Source of the DNA: a virus
Reading direction: 5' to 3' (one strand)
Length of the DNA stretch: 30,405 bases
IMG/VR virus record: IMGVR_UViG_3300038701_002509
Coordinates: 1 to 30,405 of that record
Shown: positions 1-6,792 of the stretch, piece by piece
Numbering within the stretch: the stretch's first letter is position 1
Layout of the letters: each line of letters begins with the position of its first letter
Translations under genes and position numbers: made by a program
The notes under the pieces: generated by a model
What the model was told of the DNA's origin: nothing
The model's input: the letters and a program-made list of their open reading frames with translations, nothing else
Databases searched by the model: none

Positions 1-2
1 AA

Positions 3-32
3 GCCCGCAAGCGGAAGGCGGCAAGGTCATGA
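3..32 (+). CDS. 3' end of an upstream gene (partial)
   Basis: An open frame enters from the left edge and ends at a TGA (30-32) that overlaps the ATG of the next gene in an ATGA arrangement. This is the same coupling used by most genes in the block. Only nine codons are visible, encoding a basic tail (ARKRKAARS), so no function can be given. The support is the overlap pattern alone. Confidence 0.4.
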   Translation, partial: ARKRKAARS

Positions 33-436
33 GCGCCGCTGAGATCGAGCGGCAGGCACTCGCCGACATCGTCGCCGAGCGGGCCAGGCAGGAAGCGAAG
101 TTTCCAGGCCAGCGCCTGCCGGCGACAGCCGTCCAGCGCTTGCGAGAGGTAGCCCCGCGGCTTTGGCGGAGACTCGAGGGCGGCGGCAACGCGCGACGGC
201 GGCGCTTCTACGCCGCGGCGGCATGCAGTAAGGCCGGCATCCCGTCGGAGGGGGCGGCGAGGGCCGCTTGCGAGACCGAGCCGGACTACACGCACGTGAT
301 CGTCGAAGAGCTGGCGGAAGCGGTCGAGAAGATGGCGATCGGCGATGCTGAGGGAGCCTACACCGAGCTGATCCAGCTCTCGGCGACGGCGCTTCGCGCT
401 GCGGTCGGGATCAAGACGGGGGACACGATCCTGTGA
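29..436 (+). CDS. MazG-like nucleotide pyrophosphohydrolase-type phage protein
   Basis: This 135-residue protein has an N-terminal helix with the pattern DIVAERARQEAKFPGQ (about 13-28), which resembles the ERxRQxxKwG segment of small phage MazG-superfamily proteins. A C-terminal segment, VIVEELAEAVEKM...YTELIQLSATAL (about 90-123), resembles the helical EExxE plus ELIQxxA core of the same group. Members of the family hydrolyse nucleoside triphosphates or are inactive relatives. Here only part of the acidic metal-binding set is obvious, and a basic insert at about residues 37-60 (several RRR runs) separates the two halves. Its ATG overlaps the preceding stop and its own stop overlaps the next GTG start, so it is part of a translationally coupled early operon. 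The family match is by eye, so activity is uncertain. Confidence 0.55.
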   Translation: MSAAEIERQALADIVAERARQEAKFPGQRLPATAVQRLREVAPRLWRRLEGGGNARRRRFYAAAACSKAGIPSEGAARAACETEPDYTHVIVEELAEAVEKMAIGDAEGAYTELIQLSATALRAAVGIKTGDTIL

Positions 437-1371
437 TCCAGGCGTCGCTATGGGGTAGCGCCGGCCGCACCGACTCGGCGGAAGTCCTCGAGAGCTTCGA
501 GGTCGACTATACGCCCGTGGGGGTGGCCGTGGCGTGGCTGCTCGCGCTCGCCGAGCTCTACAGCCTGCCGACGCTGCTCCAGCCGGCGCGGCGTGGCATC
601 GGCCGACGGTGGCGTCGAGCCGCCCCTCGTCGCCGGCTGAGGATCCTAGACCCCTCGGCAGGGTCCGGGGTCTTCGGCAGGGCCGCCCTCGCGGTCTTTG
701 GCGGCGACGCCTTGCTCGTCGCGGTTGAGCCGCGGGAGAGCGAGCGCGAGGGGCTGCTCGACATCTACGATCACGTCCACACAGGGACGCTCGAGGGTTG
801 GCTCGCGCTCGTGAGCGCATCCGACGAGCGCCCGGCTTTCGATCTTGTGGTGACCAATCCGCCTTTCTCGGCCTTCGAGAGCGGGTGGGCGTGGCTCGAC
901 ATCCGAGCCGCGGGGCTCCTCGCGCCCGGGGCGATCGTGGCGATGGTCGGTCTCTCTCAGTGGGGGCAAGGCGAGGCGAGCGGCGAGGTGATTGGGCGCT
1001 GGTGTCCTGATGCGCAGCTCCGGATCGGCGGGCGCATCGCCTACCGGCCGAAGGGGAGCCGCCGATGGGTGGAGATCCCGAGGAAGCGGAGGACGCCGGG
1101 CGGCCCCTCGCATGAGTGGCGAGAGAACTCGACCGACACGCGCGAGTATGCGCTTTGGTGCTGGCGCAACGGCCTCGCGGCGAGCCGGGCGATCGCGGTC
1201 TTCGCCGGCCGCCGCTCGACCGCCAAGAGCTGGCAGACCCTCCAGCTCGAAGTGCTCCCCCCGGAGCTGCGCGAGTGGAAGGCGGACGCGGTGCCGGGAA
1301 CCTATGCGATCGACCGGCTCCTCGTCGTTCGCGTCGCGAATTGCATCAACTACAGGAGGGCGGCAGCTTGA
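433..1371 (+). CDS. N6-adenine-type DNA methyltransferase
   Basis: This 312-residue protein carries the two signatures of class-I DNA methyltransferases. DPSAGSG at about residues 73-79 is the SAM-binding motif I. NPPF at about 142-145 is the catalytic (N/D)PP(Y/F) motif of amino-methyltransferases acting on adenine (or N4-cytosine). The order motif I before motif IV fits the gamma-type layout. The C-terminal part (HEWRENSTDTREYALWCW, about 228-245) resembles the tail of phage MTases that usually have a DxxEYxxFVW-like segment. It probably protects phage DNA from host restriction or affects gene expression. The start is GTG at 433, overlapping the upstream TGA (GTGA). No restriction endonuclease is encoded nearby, so it reads as an orphan phage MTase. 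Confidence 0.85.
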   Translation: MIQASLWGSAGRTDSAEVLESFEVDYTPVGVAVAWLLALAELYSLPTLLQPARRGIGRRWRRAAPRRRLRILDPSAGSGVFGRAALAVFGGDALLVAVEPRESEREGLLDIYDHVHTGTLEGWLALVSASDERPAFDLVVTNPPFSAFESGWAWLDIRAAGLLAPGAIVAMVGLSQWGQGEASGEVIGRWCPDAQLRIGGRIAYRPKGSRRWVEIPRKRRTPGGPSHEWRENSTDTREYALWCWRNGLAASRAIAVFAGRRSTAKSWQTLQLEVLPPELREWKADAVPGTYAIDRLLVVRVANCINYRRAAA

Positions 1372-1736
1372 CTAGACCAGCACGACGACGAGGACCAGCA
1401 CGGCACTTGACGATCGCCGTCCGCGGACAGAAGCCGACGGGCGATGCGCCGGATCACTGGCGCCCGACGAAGCGAGCGGAGTGCGTCGACGGCCCCCGCC
1501 CCTGCCCCTACGCAGGCTGCAGGTATCACCTCTATCTCGACGCCAAGCCCTGCGGGTCCATCCGGATCAACGATCGCAACGTCGCCCTCGAAGACATGGA
1601 AGAGACCTGCGCGCTCGACGTTGCGGAGCGCGGCGGGGCGACGCTCGAGGAGGTCGGCGACCTCCTCGCGGTGACCTACCAGGCGGTGCAGAGGATTCAA
1701 GACGGGGCGCGAGTCCGGCTCGGGGTGCTTCGGTGA
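1368..1736 (+). CDS. Sigma-70 region 4-like DNA-binding protein
   Basis: This is a 122-residue protein if translation starts at the TTG at 1368. That codon overlaps the previous stop (TTGA) and follows a good Shine-Dalgarno sequence (AGGAGGG, 1352-1358). The frame is open far upstream, but that part is a shadow of the methyltransferase gene. Residues about 44-65 hold CPYAGCRYHLYLDAKPCGSI, with a Cys-x4-Cys pair. Residues about 81-118 (CALDVAERGGATLEEVGDLLAV...VQRIQDGARVRLG) match the helix-turn-helix of sigma-70 region 4, where the recognition helix is usually TRERVRQIE. A family with this CPYxxCxYxLYLD plus region-4 layout is known from deltaproteobacteria. The recognition helix here diverges (TYQAVQRIQ). 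It has no region 2, so it cannot act as a complete sigma factor. It may act as an anti-sigma, co-activator or transcription regulator. Confidence 0.75.
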   Translation: MTRPARRRGPARHLTIAVRGQKPTGDAPDHWRPTKRAECVDGPRPCPYAGCRYHLYLDAKPCGSIRINDRNVALEDMEETCALDVAERGGATLEEVGDLLAVTYQAVQRIQDGARVRLGVLR

Positions 1737-2806
1737 GCGACCTCCGCCGCGACCTCTTCCGTGCGCTCGGCCGCGGGCCTCTGTCGCCCGCTCCTGGCGC
1801 CCGTCTTGCGCTCTGCGCTCTCTACACCTTCGTCCCCTCTGCGGAGGCACAGAGGGCCCGCGAGGATGGCCTGCGGGTGAGCGTCGTTGTCCCGCAGCGG
1901 GTGGTCGCAGACCTGTGCGGCTTCGAGGAGCGGAGCGTGCGGCGGCACATCAAAGCGCTGGTGGCCGCCGGGGCGGTTGTGCCGGGCGAGAAGATCGGGA
2001 ACGTGCGCGAGCTCCTCCTCGCGTCGACGGTCGACCACCTGCGGGGCAGGACCGATGGGTCCGGAGAGGATGACCAGAGCGACCGCCCGGACCGTGGGGG
2101 CATGGGGCCGCGCAGGCCTGAAATGAGGACAGAGCCGTCACCGGTCCCCACGGTCCGGGCGGTCCGTCCGGTCATGGTGAAGAGGACAGAGCCGTCCGAA
2201 CTACAGGACAGTCACGCCCTCCATAAGCCCCTAGTAGCCCCGGAAAGAGCCCCGACTCACAGCGGCAGCTCGAGATCACCCTACGGAGACAGGGTGCGGG
2301 CGGTCCGTCCGGTCCCGGACGCTCCGGACCGGCCGACGGGGCTCGACGCTCACGCGATCCTGACAAGGCTTGCGGAGCACCGGCACCCCGAGGGCATCGC
2401 CCCGATCCGCGCCTACGCAGGGCGAGACCTCGAGCGCCTGCTAGCCGGCGACGGCGAACACGGCGGAGCGCCGGGGCGCGAGGTGCTCGACACGGCGATC
2501 GCCTACCTGCGGATCCTTCGCGAGCGGGTGCCGGTCCCGCAGCGACGAGGACCGGCCAAGCCGGAGGATCCGCGCTGGTGGGGCGCCGGCATGTTCAAGC
2601 CCGAGCGATGGGCGGTGATCGAGCAGGTCGTCGCCCGTGTGCAGGCGATCGAAGCGCAGCAAGCCGCCCCCGCGCCGAAGGATCCAGCGCTGGCAAGGCT
2701 CGAGGCGATGGAGCGCGAGACCGCAGGCGGCCGTCGGGTATCGGCGGAGGAGCTGCACGCGGGTCTCCGGAGGCTGCGAGGAGGGGACGACGATGACGCT
2801 GCGTGA
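1733..2806 (+). CDS. Winged-helix replication-initiator-type protein
   Basis: The product has 357 residues, starting at a GTG that overlaps the upstream TGA. Residues about 20-100 look like a winged helix-turn-helix: a helical start, then VVVPQRVVADLCGFEERSVRRHIKALVAAGAVV and a basic wing. This resembles the N-terminal domain of phage lambda O-type and similar replication proteins. The middle (about 105-205) is a low-complexity Arg/Pro/Asp linker encoded by DNA repeats that may be an origin. The C-terminal region (about 205-350) is helical and contains DPRWWGAGMFKPERWAVIEQ, a Trp-rich segment seen by eye in some phage replication proteins. Its position between a regulator and early genes fits a replication role. 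A plain transcription regulator is the alternative. Confidence 0.55.
   Translation: MSDLRRDLFRALGRGPLSPAPGARLALCALYTFVPSAEAQRAREDGLRVSVVVPQRVVADLCGFEERSVRRHIKALVAAGAVVPGEKIGNVRELLLASTVDHLRGRTDGSGEDDQSDRPDRGGMGPRRPEMRTEPSPVPTVRAVRPVMVKRTEPSELQDSHALHKPLVAPERAPTHSGSSRSPYGDRVRAVRPVPDAPDRPTGLDAHAILTRLAEHRHPEGIAPIRAYAGRDLERLLAGDGEHGGAPGREVLDTAIAYLRILRERVPVPQRRGPAKPEDPRWWGAGMFKPERWAVIEQVVARVQAIEAQQAAPAPKDPALARLEAMERETAGGRRVSAEELHAGLRRLRGGDDDDAA
2081..2314. repeat. Iteron-like repeats and 19-bp inverted repeat inside the replication-type gene (candidate origin)
   Basis: A perfect 19-bp inverted repeat has arms at 2081-2099 and 2146-2164 with 46 bases between them. An 18-bp direct repeat (core GGTCCGTCCGGTC) lies at 2156-2173 and 2297-2314, and a 15-bp direct repeat lies at 2125-2139 and 2182-2196. 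The span between the 18-mers (about 2197-2260) is visibly less GC-rich than its surroundings. Clustered repeats inside the linker-coding part of a replication initiator gene recall the lambda O gene, which contains ori lambda. The origin function is inference. The repeats could simply reflect a repetitive protein linker (RTEPS and VRAVRPV each occur twice). Confidence 0.5.
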
Positions 2807-3029
2807 TGACCTGCAAGCGGTGGCAGAGGTGGCTCGCGAGGGTGACTCCTGCGGGGTGCTTGTGCGGCGGCTCGAGGGGCGCAGGACCGCAGCCGGCGGG
2901 GTCTTCCACCGGATGAAGGTCTGGCGAGTCGCCCGTCGCATGCGCCGGGCCCTCGGCGAGCGGCCGACATGTTCAGGAGAGACGCGCGTCGGCGATGTTG
3001 TCGTGCGCTGGAGAAGACGACACGGATAG
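2793..3029 (+). CDS. Small basic protein of unknown function
   Basis: The product has 78 residues and many Arg (MTLRDDLQAVAEVAREG... ending RWRRRHG). I do not recognise a family. The ATG at 2793 is chosen because a strong Shine-Dalgarno run (GAGGAGGGG, 2778-2786) precedes it. It overlaps the end of the upstream gene by 14 bases in another frame. The N-terminal half is acidic and helical and the C-terminal half is strongly basic, as in small nucleic-acid-binding proteins. That reading is only a suggestion. Confidence 0.6.
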   Translation: MTLRDDLQAVAEVAREGDSCGVLVRRLEGRRTAAGGVFHRMKVWRVARRMRRALGERPTCSGETRVGDVVVRWRRRHG

Positions 3030-3067
3030 ACGCGATCCGCGGCGATACTGCGGTGAGGAGAGAGACG

Positions 3068-4051
3068 ATGTTCGACGCAACGATAGAGGATTTTGACACC
3101 GCGCCAACGGCTGACGAGCACACCCTAGCGAGCGCTTGGGTTGCGCAGGACAAGGCGGCAGAGGAGCTTCTCGCGGTCGAGCGAGACAGGCTCGCGACGG
3201 CGGCGGCTTTCGGTTTTGCGGCGGGGAGAGTCGCCGCACAGAGGGTCGAGAGTGCGGCGGTCTCACAGCTCCAGGCGGAGGCCGGAGTCGCCGAGTCGGT
3301 GATCGGCGAGCTGCGAAACGACCTCGCCGTCGCCGAGTCGAGGATCCAGGAGCTCGAGGAGGAGGCCGGCGTCGCCGAGTCGAGGATCCGCGAGCTGGGG
3401 CACGAGCTTGCAGCGTGGCACAAGCAGCACGCCGCCCTGGAGGGCCGGCTGGAGACAGCCGAGGAGTCCTTCTATAAGTCGCAGCGCCTTGTAGAAAGCC
3501 ACGCGAAGGCGCTCGCGAAGGGCCGCGAGCACGCGCTCGCAGCCCTCGGCGAGGACGCGGACAAGTCGAAGGGGCTCCCCGCTCTCGTCGAAGAGATGGG
3601 GATCCGTCTAGGTGACGCCGAAGGGAGGGCGGCCGACTGCGAGCAATGGGACTCCTGGGTAGCAAACCGCCGCGAGGATCTGCGCAAGGCTGGGCTCGAG
3701 GGGCTTGTCGGCCCCACCGGTGATGTTGGCCTGGCGCTAAAGCGTCTGATCACGCAGCGAGCCAAGGCCCGCGAGGCGGCCCTCGCGGCCCTCGGCGGAG
3801 GGGCTGACGAGTCGAAGGCGCTCCCCTCCCTTATCGAAGAGCTCGGGGTCCGCCTCGAGGTCGTGTGGGAGAAAGCCGCTAACGCGGCGAAGAGTGTGCA
3901 GGAGGAGGAACTCAAGGCGCGCTGTGAATCTATGGAGGCAGAGCGTCGGCGAGAGAGGGAGCGCATGTGCTCCAGCCTGGCGACGATTCGGCACCTAACC
4001 GGGGCGGTCCGCGAACTCACAGAGCAGGCGTGCGGGGAGGTGAGCCCGTGA
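3068..4051 (+). CDS. Repeat-containing coiled-coil protein of unknown function
   Basis: The 327-residue protein is almost entirely alpha-helical and rich in Ala, Glu, Arg and Leu. The ATG at 3068 follows GAGGAGAG and is preferred over the upstream in-frame start, which overlaps the preceding gene. Two layers of internal duplication are visible. Residues about 74-115 hold three 14-residue units around VAESRIxEL. Residues about 150-195 and 231-275 hold two copies of a longer unit (AREHALAALGEDADKSKGLPALVEEMGIRL and its relative AREAALAALG...SLIEELGVRL). Such proteins usually act as structural or scaffold-like rods or as adaptors, but no specific function can be read. It sits in the early block, far from the tail genes, so a tail-rod role is unlikely. 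Confidence 0.75.
   Translation: MFDATIEDFDTAPTADEHTLASAWVAQDKAAEELLAVERDRLATAAAFGFAAGRVAAQRVESAAVSQLQAEAGVAESVIGELRNDLAVAESRIQELEEEAGVAESRIRELGHELAAWHKQHAALEGRLETAEESFYKSQRLVESHAKALAKGREHALAALGEDADKSKGLPALVEEMGIRLGDAEGRAADCEQWDSWVANRREDLRKAGLEGLVGPTGDVGLALKRLITQRAKAREAALAALGGGADESKALPSLIEELGVRLEVVWEKAANAAKSVQEEELKARCESMEAERRRERERMCSSLATIRHLTGAVRELTEQACGEVSP
3287..3382 (+). repeat. Three copies of a 12-bp core at exact 42-bp spacing in the coiled-coil gene
   Basis: GTCGCCGAGTCG occurs at 3287-3298, 3329-3340 and 3371-3382, each 42 bp (14 codons) apart. Each encodes VAES at the start of a 14-residue helical unit. This is recent tandem duplication of four heptad-like half-turns. It could allow length variation by slippage or recombination. 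Confidence 0.8.
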
Positions 4052-4299
4052 CCCGCCCCGTCCACTACTACGCGGTGACCGTCGCCCTTATGGACGACGG
4101 CACGAGCAGGGTACGCCTGCAGAGCGGCGCCCCTGGCACGACCGACGCCGAGGGGTCCTGCTACCCGAGCGGCGAGGTACCGGTCGCCCTCACCGGCCTG
4201 CGGGATGCGGTTTCAGACGTGACCGTGAAGATGGTCGAGCACAGCGCCCGCGCAGCGCAGCGTCGCCGTGACGAACGAGCGGAGGCGGTGACCACATGA
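4048..4299 (+). CDS. Small protein of unknown function
   Basis: The product has 83 residues starting at GTG 4048, overlapping the preceding TGA (GTGA). The first 55 residues suggest beta strands (VHYYAVTVALMDDGTSRVRLQSGAP), and a basic helix closes the protein (HSARAAQRRRDERAEAV). I do not recognise a family. Its stop overlaps the next ATG, so it is translated as part of the same coupled string. Confidence 0.6.
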   Translation: MTRPVHYYAVTVALMDDGTSRVRLQSGAPGTTDAEGSCYPSGEVPVALTGLRDAVSDVTVKMVEHSARAAQRRRDERAEAVTT

Positions 4300-4592
4300 T
4301 CACCCTCGGCGAGAATGGACCGGTCGAGGAGCGCCTAACGCCGATGGTCGGCCGCTTCCTCGGCTACGACGTGAAGGTCGGGCGTTTGACGGTGTTCAGC
4401 ACAGAGGAGCGAGGCACGGGGCGCCGCCTGGTGCGGATCAATCTCGCGGTGCCGCCGCATCGCACCTTGTGGGAGCACCGGCTACCCGACGGAGTGACAC
4501 GGGAGAAGGAGCGCGACGCCGTCGTGTCCCTGGCGTCTGGGATGGAAGGTGCGCTCGCGGAGCTCGTCGGCGAGGGGGTCACCGGTGGCTAG
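4296..4592 (+). CDS. Small protein of unknown function
   Basis: The product has 98 residues with an ATGA overlap to the upstream gene. It has predicted strands around FLGYDVKVGRLTVFSTEERGTGRRLVRINLAV (about 24-55) followed by a helical C-terminus. I do not recognise a family. It lies directly before the small terminase gene, whose GTG start overlaps its last codons, so it is probably co-translated with the packaging genes. Confidence 0.6.
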   Translation: MITLGENGPVEERLTPMVGRFLGYDVKVGRLTVFSTEERGTGRRLVRINLAVPPHRTLWEHRLPDGVTREKERDAVVSLASGMEGALAELVGEGVTGG

Positions 4593-5232
4593 GGTCCGGC
4601 GCCGAGGGGCGAGCCGCAAGCCGAAGCGCAAGCACTCCCCCGGTCGCAGTGGGAAGGGTCAACGATCACGCGGGGAGGTTCCTATCCCGGTGCGTGGGAG
4701 CGCCGTCACAGCGGCCACACAGGGGGCGCCACTCGACAAGACTAGGCCGGACCTAGCCCGACTTGTGGAGGGGTCACGTCTGACACCACGTCAGATCAAG
4801 TTTGCTCTGGCGCTGGCCGAGTCCCCCTCGATCGCCGCCGCGGGCCGCGCCGCGGGCTACGCAGAGAGCTCGCTCTCGTCGCTCTTCCGCCTTTGCAGAC
4901 GGCCTACGGTGCGCGCGATAGCGTACGCGCGTCGCGAGCAGATCGCCGCCGCTCTGCCGATCAAGAGCGAGGCCGTGATCGCCCTGCTCTGGGATGTCGC
5001 CCGCGACCCGAAGACACACGCAGCCCACAAGATCACCGCGGCCGCCGAGCTGCTCAAGTGGCTGGGGCCGCCCGGCGGCGCTCCGGCGGTCACGGCCAAC
5101 ACAGAGGAGCAGGAGGAGGCCGCCCTGCCGCCCGCGCTCTCTCACCTGATGGTCATGGCCTCGCACGTCGGCGTGCCCGTGAAGATGGTCGAAGGCCCCG
5201 ACGGGGAGCTTGTGCCGGAGGTGACGCACTGA
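4585..5232 (+). CDS. Terminase small subunit-like protein
   Basis: The 215-residue product starts at GTG 4585, overlapping the upstream stop. A very basic N-terminus (about 1-30, RVRRRGASRKPKRKH) is followed by the diagnostic segment LTPRQIKFALALAESPSIAAAGRAAGYAESSLSSLFRLCRRPTVRAIAY (about 66-114). This is the helix-turn-helix signature of small terminases (terminase_2-type). A further helical part (about 115-165) would provide oligomerisation. The family forms a ring that recognises phage DNA and delivers it to the large terminase. The large terminase gene follows after two DNA-modification genes, which supports the call. Confidence 0.7.
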   Translation: MARVRRRGASRKPKRKHSPGRSGKGQRSRGEVPIPVRGSAVTAATQGAPLDKTRPDLARLVEGSRLTPRQIKFALALAESPSIAAAGRAAGYAESSLSSLFRLCRRPTVRAIAYARREQIAAALPIKSEAVIALLWDVARDPKTHAAHKITAAAELLKWLGPPGGAPAVTANTEEQEEAALPPALSHLMVMASHVGVPVKMVEGPDGELVPEVTH

Positions 5233-5275
5233 TGAGAGGGGAACTCAGGTGCCCGCGGCACGCGAAGGGAGAGAC

Positions 5276-6091
5276 ATGAGCGCACTCGTCGGCGGGCCGA
5301 TCCTGCGCCGCGTCGCAGCGCTCTACGTTGAGCGGAAGGGCGTCTACTCGAAGCTCGAGGGCGTTGAGCTCTGGCCAGAGGACCGCGACGCGCGGCGCTA
5401 CATCGGCACGCTTCCGATCGTCGGTCACCCACCCTGCGCGCGCTGGGGGAGGTATTGGAGCGGCGGCCCGTCGGCGAAGGTCCGGCGAGAGCTCGGCGAC
5501 GACGGCGCCTGCGATCCCGAGCTCGCGGCCTGGTGGGCCCTGGCACAGTCGCAGGCGATCGGCTCGCGGGTGATCGCGGCCCTGCCCTACCTCAGCGGTG
5601 CGGGGCTCGGTTGGCAAGCGATACGGCAACGCAACCGCGCCGGGGCGGGTCAAACCGGCACCAGGTGGGGCAGCTACCTCGAAGACCTCGAGCGGCGCCT
5701 CGCTCATGTGCGGATCGTCTGCGGGGACTATCGGCGGTTGCTCACCCGTGCGTCGCTCCTGATGACGCACGGCATGGTCGAGGTAGCGGGGATCTACGTG
5801 GATCCGCCCTACGGCGTAGATCGCTACGCGGAGGAGCTCGGGGCGGAGGGCGAGGCCTTCGACGCCGAGGAGCTGGCAGCGAACCTCGAGCGCGTGGCTG
5901 AGGAGTTCGGCTCGCGCGTGCGGATCGTCGTGTCTGGGTACGAGGACAGCTTCGTCCTTGGCGACAGATGGGCCCGCGTGGCGTGGAAGGGCGACCGGGG
6001 GCACTACAAAGGCGAGCGCCCGCCGGAGGTGCTCTGGAGCTACAACGCCGCGCCCCGGCTGCAGGGCGGGCTCTTCGACGGGGTCGCATGA
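5276..6091 (+). CDS. Chimeric protein: HPPC-family head joined to the catalytic half of a Dam-type DNA adenine methylase
   Basis: This 271-residue protein uses the ATG at 5276, preceded by GAAGGGAGAG. Residues about 10-60 (ALYVERKGVYSKLEGVELW...ARRYIGTLPIVGHPPCARWGR) resemble a family of small phage proteins with an AHPPC...W motif. Residues about 79-260 resemble the distal part of D12/Dam-type adenine methylases: DPELAAWWALAQSQAIGS, then VRIVCGDYRRLL, the catalytic motif DPPY at 176-179, and VSGYED. The Dam N-terminal part carrying the SAM-binding FxGxG motif is not seen anywhere in the protein. It may therefore be inactive, use a partner, or bind SAM through the replaced head. The gene lies between the small terminase and the AlkB-type gene. 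Methylase relationship is fairly sure; activity is doubtful. Confidence 0.7.
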   Translation: MSALVGGPILRRVAALYVERKGVYSKLEGVELWPEDRDARRYIGTLPIVGHPPCARWGRYWSGGPSAKVRRELGDDGACDPELAAWWALAQSQAIGSRVIAALPYLSGAGLGWQAIRQRNRAGAGQTGTRWGSYLEDLERRLAHVRIVCGDYRRLLTRASLLMTHGMVEVAGIYVDPPYGVDRYAEELGAEGEAFDAEELAANLERVAEEFGSRVRIVVSGYEDSFVLGDRWARVAWKGDRGHYKGERPPEVLWSYNAAPRLQGGLFDGVA

Positions 6092-6792
6092 TCACGGTCA
6101 TCGATCCAGACGTCGGCGAGCGCTTCGGCCTGTGGAGACTCCGCGGTCTCCTCGGCGAGGCTGAGGTCGCCGAGGTTGTCGAGCTCACCAGGGGGCTTGC
6201 GCGGGTTGCTCCTCTTGCTCGCCCGACGATGCTCGACGGCGTGCCGCTCACGGTGCGGGTCACCTCATGGGGCGATCTGGGCTGGTGGGCGGACCGCGGC
6301 GGGTATCGCTACGTAGACCGCCACCCCGTGACCGCGAGGCCGTGGCCGGCCATCCCTCCGGAGCTCCGAAGACTTGCGGCCGCGTGTGTCGAAGCGGCGA
6401 ACGAGGCGGGCGCGGGCCTCGAAGGAGGCCTCGCCGAGGTCTTCGACTCCTGTCTCGTGAACTTCTACGACGACGGCGCATCGCTCGGCTGGCACGTCGA
6501 CAGGACAGAGCAGGACAGGCACACGCCGATCTTGAACGTCTCGATCGGCGCAACGGCTCGCTTTGAGATCGAGGAGGTCGAGGGCCCCGGGCTCGGAGAC
6601 CGCACAGTGCACCGTGTGCCCCTGCTCTCGGGTGACGTGGTGATCATGGCCGGCGCCGCGCGGCTGGCTAGGCATAGGATCGCGAAGATCGAGCCGGTGC
6701 CGGCTCAAGAGGGGCTCTTCGGCTCGGCGCCTCGCTCCCCGCTGCGATCGGGGCGGATCTCGCTCACCTTCCGCCGTGTGAGGCGAGCATGA
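6088..6792 (+). CDS. AlkB-type 2-oxoglutarate/Fe(II) dioxygenase
   Basis: The product has 234 residues with an ATGA overlap to the methylase gene. The core CLVNFYDDGASLGWHVDRTEQD (about 122-143) matches the AlkB pattern NxYxxGxxxxxHxD, giving iron ligands H136 and D138. The distal histidine is probably H196 (ARLARHRI). RISLTFR (223-229) is the Rx5R 2-oxoglutarate-binding signature. AlkB enzymes remove methyl or etheno adducts from DNA or RNA by oxidative demethylation. In a phage this may repair alkylated packaged DNA or edit modified bases. All key residues are present, so activity is likely. The gene is coupled both to the methylase-like gene before it and to the large terminase after it. 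Confidence 0.88.
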   Translation: MITVIDPDVGERFGLWRLRGLLGEAEVAEVVELTRGLARVAPLARPTMLDGVPLTVRVTSWGDLGWWADRGGYRYVDRHPVTARPWPAIPPELRRLAAACVEAANEAGAGLEGGLAEVFDSCLVNFYDDGASLGWHVDRTEQDRHTPILNVSIGATARFEIEEVEGPGLGDRTVHRVPLLSGDVVIMAGAARLARHRIAKIEPVPAQEGLFGSAPRSPLRSGRISLTFRRVRRA

